Below, piece after piece: positions 61,341 through 64,000 of a stretch of DNA of 64,000 nucleotides. Under the pieces are notes generated by a model. That model worked only from the letters and a program-made list of their open reading frames with translations, had not been told where the DNA came from and made no database searches. Both the position numbers and the translations under genes were made by a program. The stretch covers positions 434,001-498,000 of the forward strand of contig JAYWLJ010000072.1 of the NCBI GenBank assembly GCA_037074615.1, given 5' to 3'. The stretch comes from Leucaena leucocephala. Taxonomy: Eukaryota > Streptophyta > Magnoliopsida > Fabales > Fabaceae. Within the stretch, counting starts at the first letter, position 1, and every line of letters starts with the position of its first letter.

Positions 61341-61703
61341 GATAGGGAGATCGCGATCAATGCATATATTGGCATCCATACGGATCTCATCATAAAAATC
61401 CTGGAGAGCAATACGATGACTGAACAAACCGTACTCATCGTGCTTAATTGAGGAGTTTAAACTCCAATGGATTTTGCCATCATAAAAAGGGGTGCAACAC
61501 GAGGACTTCCCAGGAGGTCACCCATCCAAGTACTACTCTCGCCCAAGCACGCTTAACTGCATAGTTTGGACTCGCACGGATTTCGACCGCGAAAAAGGGG
61601 TGCAACACGAGGACTTCCCAGGAGGTCACCCATCCAAGTACTACTCTCGCCCAAGCACGCTTAACTGCATAGTTTGGACTCGCACGGATTTCGGCGGGGA
61701 AAA

Positions 61704-61823
61704 AGGGGTGCAACACGAGGACTTCCCAGGAGGTCACCCATCCTAGTACTACTCTCGCCCAAGCACGCTTAACTGCGGAGTTCTGATGGGATCCGGTGCA
61801 TTAGTGCTGGTATGATCGCACCC
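61704..61823 (-). rRNA. 5S rRNA gene, type a
   Basis: Modules 61488-61703 (n=2). Confidence 0.95.
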
Positions 61824-62078
61824 GATAGGGAGATCGCGATCAATGCATATATTGGCATCCATACGGATCTCATCATAAAAATCCTGGAGAGCAATACGAT
61901 GACTGAACAAACCGTACTCATCGTGCTTAATTGAGGAGTTTAAACTCCAATGGATTTTGCCATCATAAAAAGGGGTGCAACACGAGGACTTCCCAGGAGG
62001 TCACCCATCCAAGTACTACTCTCGCCCAAGCACGCTTAACTGCATAGTTTGGACTCGCACGGATTTCGGCGGGGAAAA

Positions 62079-62198
62079 AGGGGTGCAACACGAGGACTTC
62101 CCAGGAGGTCACCCATCCTAGTACTACTCTCGCCCAAGCACGCTTAACTGCGGAGTTCTGATGGGATCCGGTGCATTAGTGCTGGTATGATCGCACCC
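62079..62198 (-). rRNA. 5S rRNA gene, type a
   Basis: Module 61971-62078 (n=1). Has the normal G at -12, unlike its duplicate at 59181. Confidence 0.95.
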
Positions 62199-62561
62199 GA
62201 TAGGGAGATCGCGATCAATGCATATATTGGCATCCATACGGATCTCATCATAAAAATCCTGGAGAGCAATACGATGACTGAACAAACCGTACTCATCGTG
62301 CTTAATTGAGGAGTTTAAACTCCAATGGATTTTGCCATCATAAAAAGGGGTGCCACACGAGGACTTCCCAGGAGGTCACCCATCCAAGTACTACTCTAGC
62401 CCAAGCACACTTAACTGCATAGTTTGGACTCGCACGGATTTCTATCGCGAAAAAGGGGTGCAACACGAGGACTTCCCAGGAGGTCACCCATCCAAGTACT
62501 ACTCTTGCCCAAGCACGCTTAACTGCATAGTTTGGACTCGCACGGATTTCGGCGGGGAAAA

Positions 62562-62681
62562 AGGGGTGCAACACGAGGACTTCCCAGGAGGTCACCCATC
62601 CTAGTACTACTCTCGCCCAAGCACGCTTAACTGCGGAGTTCTGATGGGATCCGGTGCATTAGTGCTGGTATGATCGCACCC
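62562..62681 (-). rRNA. 5S rRNA gene, type a
   Basis: Modules 62346-62561 (n=2, Q type; m1 leader ctatcgc). Confidence 0.95.
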
Positions 62682-63044
62682 GATAGGGAGATCGCGATCA
62701 ATGCATATATTGGCATCCATACGGATCTCATCATAAAAATCCTGGAGAGCAATACGATGACTGAACAAACCGTACTCATCGTGCTTAATTGAGGAGTTTA
62801 AACTCCAATGGATTTTGCCATCATAAAAAGGGGTGCAACACGAGGACTTCCCAGGAGGTCACCCATCCAAGTACTACTCTCGCCCAAGCACGCTTAACTG
62901 CATAGTTTGGACTCGCACGGATTTCGACCGCGAAAAAGGGGTGCAACACGAGGACTTCCCAGGAGGTCACCCATCCAAGTACTACTCTCGCCCAAGCACG
63001 CTTAACTGCATAGTTTGGACTCGCACGGATTTCGGCGGGGAAAA

Positions 63045-63164
63045 AGGGGTGCAACACGAGGACTTCCCAGGAGGTCACCCATCCTAGTACTACTCTCGCC
63101 CAAGCACGCTTAACTGCGGAGTTCTGATGGGATCCGGTGCATTAGTGCTGGTATGATCGCACCC
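63045..63164 (-). rRNA. 5S rRNA gene, type a
   Basis: Modules 62829-63044 (n=2). Confidence 0.95.
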
Positions 63165-63527
63165 GATAGGGAGATCGCGATCAATGCATATATTGGCATC
63201 CATACGGATCTCATCATAAAAATCCTGGAGAGCAATACGATGACTGAACAAACCGTACTCATCGTGCTTAATTGAGGAGTTTAAACTCCAATGGATTTTG
63301 CCATCATAAAAAGGGGTGCAACACGAGGACTTCCCAGGAGGTCACCCATCCAAGTACTACTCTCGCCCAAGCACGCTTAACTGCATAGTTTGGACTCGCA
63401 CGGATTTCGACCGCGAAAAAGGGGTGCAACACGAGGACTTCCCAGGAGGTCACCCATCCAAGTACTACTCTCGCCCAAGCACGCTTAACTGCATAGTTTG
63501 GACTCGCACGGATTTCGGCGGGGAAAA

Positions 63528-63647
63528 AGGGGTGCAACACGAGGACTTCCCAGGAGGTCACCCATCCTAGTACTACTCTCGCCCAAGCACGCTTAACTGC
63601 GGAGTTCTGATGGGATCCGGTGCATTAGTGCTGGTATGATCGCACCC
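63528..63647 (-). rRNA. 5S rRNA gene, type a
   Basis: Modules 63312-63527 (n=2). Last complete gene; its spacer 63648-63794 is followed by the edge modules. Confidence 0.95.
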
Positions 63648-63794
63648 GATAGGGAGATCGCGATCAATGCATATATTGGCATCCATACGGATCTCATCAT
63701 AAAAATCCTGGAGAGCAATACGATGACTGAACAAACCGTACTCATCGTGCTTAATTGAGGAGTTTAAACTCCAATGGATTTTGCCATCATAAAA

Positions 63795-64000
63795 AGGGGT
63801 GCCACACGAGGACTTCCCAGGAGGTCACCCATCCAAGTACTACTCTAGCCCAAGCACGCTTAACTGCATAGTTTGGACTCGCACGGATTTCGACCGTGAA
63901 AAAGGGGTGCAACACGAGGACTTCCCAGGAGGTCACCCATCCAAGTACTACTCTCGCCCAAGCACGCTTAACTGCATAGTTTGGACTCGCACGGATTTCG
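63795..64000 (-). pseudogene. two truncated 5S modules at right edge (second incomplete)
   Basis: m1 at 63795-63902 has T112G, G68T and the leader variant gaccgtg. m2 begins at 63903 and is cut after 98 bp. The same gaccgtg leader occurs only in the m1 at 56067-56174, 7,728 bp to the left, which suggests another long-range duplicate continuing past the window. Confidence 0.9.

Larger units (their letters stand above)
56550..62345 (-). repeat. 2,898-bp tandem duplication of six cassettes
   Basis: Cassettes with n = 2, 3, 2, 2, 2, 1 occur twice in a row (56550-59447 and 59448-62345). Both copies share rare markers: leader gccgcg in the first m2, an n=3 cassette, a spacer with attaagg (near 57586 and 60484), and a Q cassette next. 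A difference is G to A at -12 of the gene at 59181-59300 (base 59312). Confidence 0.9.
1..64000 (-). repeat. 5S rDNA tandem array of full and 5'-truncated units
   Basis: The whole window is 5S-derived sequence in one orientation. Full units of 267 bp and truncated modules of 108 bp are combined in cassettes of 267 + 108n bp. Summing 120 full units, 296 modules (the last 98 bp only) and the observed indels gives exactly 64,000 bp, so no stretch is left unexplained. Both edges cut the array: bases 1-4 are the end of a module leader and 63903-64000 is an incomplete module, so the array extends on both sides. The 5S RNA sequence, its internal pol III promoter and the -28/-12/-1 upstream elements are of land-plant nuclear type. 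There is no 18S, 5.8S or 26S sequence, so this looks like a separate (S-type) 5S locus. Confidence 0.97.
28211..64000 (-). repeat. zone dominated by 483-bp cassettes (n=2)
   Basis: Each typical cassette has m1 with leader gaccgcg, m2 with leader ggcgggg (both A80T) and a type a gene. Two m1/m2 variants recur. P: m1 with T112G (gtgccacac on the + strand). Q: m1 with T112G, G68T and usually leader gatcgc, paired with m2 G68A. The longest uninterrupted 483-bp run is 18 cassettes at 45549-54242; another of 13 exact cassettes spans 37337-43615. Confidence 0.93.

Noticed and set aside
1..64000. Cassandra-type TRIM retrotransposon or 5S-derived SINE
   Set aside because: Both carry 5S sequence, but here there are complete 120-nt genes with upstream pol III elements in strict tandem, and I see no LTR ends, primer-binding site, A-rich tail or target-site duplications.
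1..64000. Centromeric or other unrelated satellite DNA
   Set aside because: The repeat contains intact plant 5S rRNA sequence and promoter elements in every cassette, so it is an rDNA array even though its higher-order structure resembles satellites.
1..64000. 5S linked to the 35S rDNA unit
   Set aside because: No 18S, 5.8S or 26S sequence occurs anywhere in the window.

Overview
This 64-kb window is a nuclear 5S ribosomal DNA tandem array, almost certainly from a flowering plant. All the 5S DNA lies on the minus strand. Read on that strand, each full gene is a 120-nt plant-type 5S rRNA that starts GGGTGCGATC and ends in CACCCCT. It has the RNA polymerase III internal control region (box A about p50-64, intermediate element p67-72, box C p80-97; p = position in the 5S RNA). 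Upstream it has a TATAT at -28 to -24, a CGCG at -15 to -12 and C at -1, matching the upstream elements described for Arabidopsis 5S genes. I could not identify the species. I see no protein gene, tRNA, 18S/26S rDNA or transposon.

The array has two building blocks. One is a 267-bp full unit (120-bp gene plus 147-bp spacer). The other is a 108-bp module with p48-119 of the 5S gene fused to a 36-bp leader, lacking the first 47 nt of the gene. The full unit and its downstream modules form cassettes of 267 + 108n bp, with n = 1 to 7 (375, 483, 591, 699, 807, 915, 1023 bp). By reading through I count 120 full-length genes and 296 truncated modules, the last cut by the window end. With the few indels noted, these account for all 64,000 bases. 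No two full units are ever adjacent.

Layout. 1-7699: end of one cassette, then eight almost identical 915-bp cassettes (n=6). 7700-28210: mixed zone where n=7, n=5 or n=4 cassettes alternate with runs of 375-bp (n=1) cassettes; the runs carry the same ordered series of gene variants several times, showing multi-kb duplications. 28211-64000: mostly 483-bp (n=2) cassettes with a different spacer allele and different module leaders, a few n=1 and n=3 cassettes, one n=7 island of the left-hand type near 32270-33165, an irregular stretch at 44062-45548, and a 2,898-bp tandem duplication at 56550-62345.

Gene types used below: a = consensus (81 copies by eye); b = G58T, C118A, C119A (15, one also G1A); c = T53C (11, one also C35A); d = T53C plus A23G (7); e = C119A only (3); plus three singletons. 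The + strand base for position p is the gene's high coordinate - p + 1. 'Modules' in each gene entry are the truncated copies directly 3' of that gene (lower coordinates); m1 is the one at the lowest coordinates, farthest from the gene.
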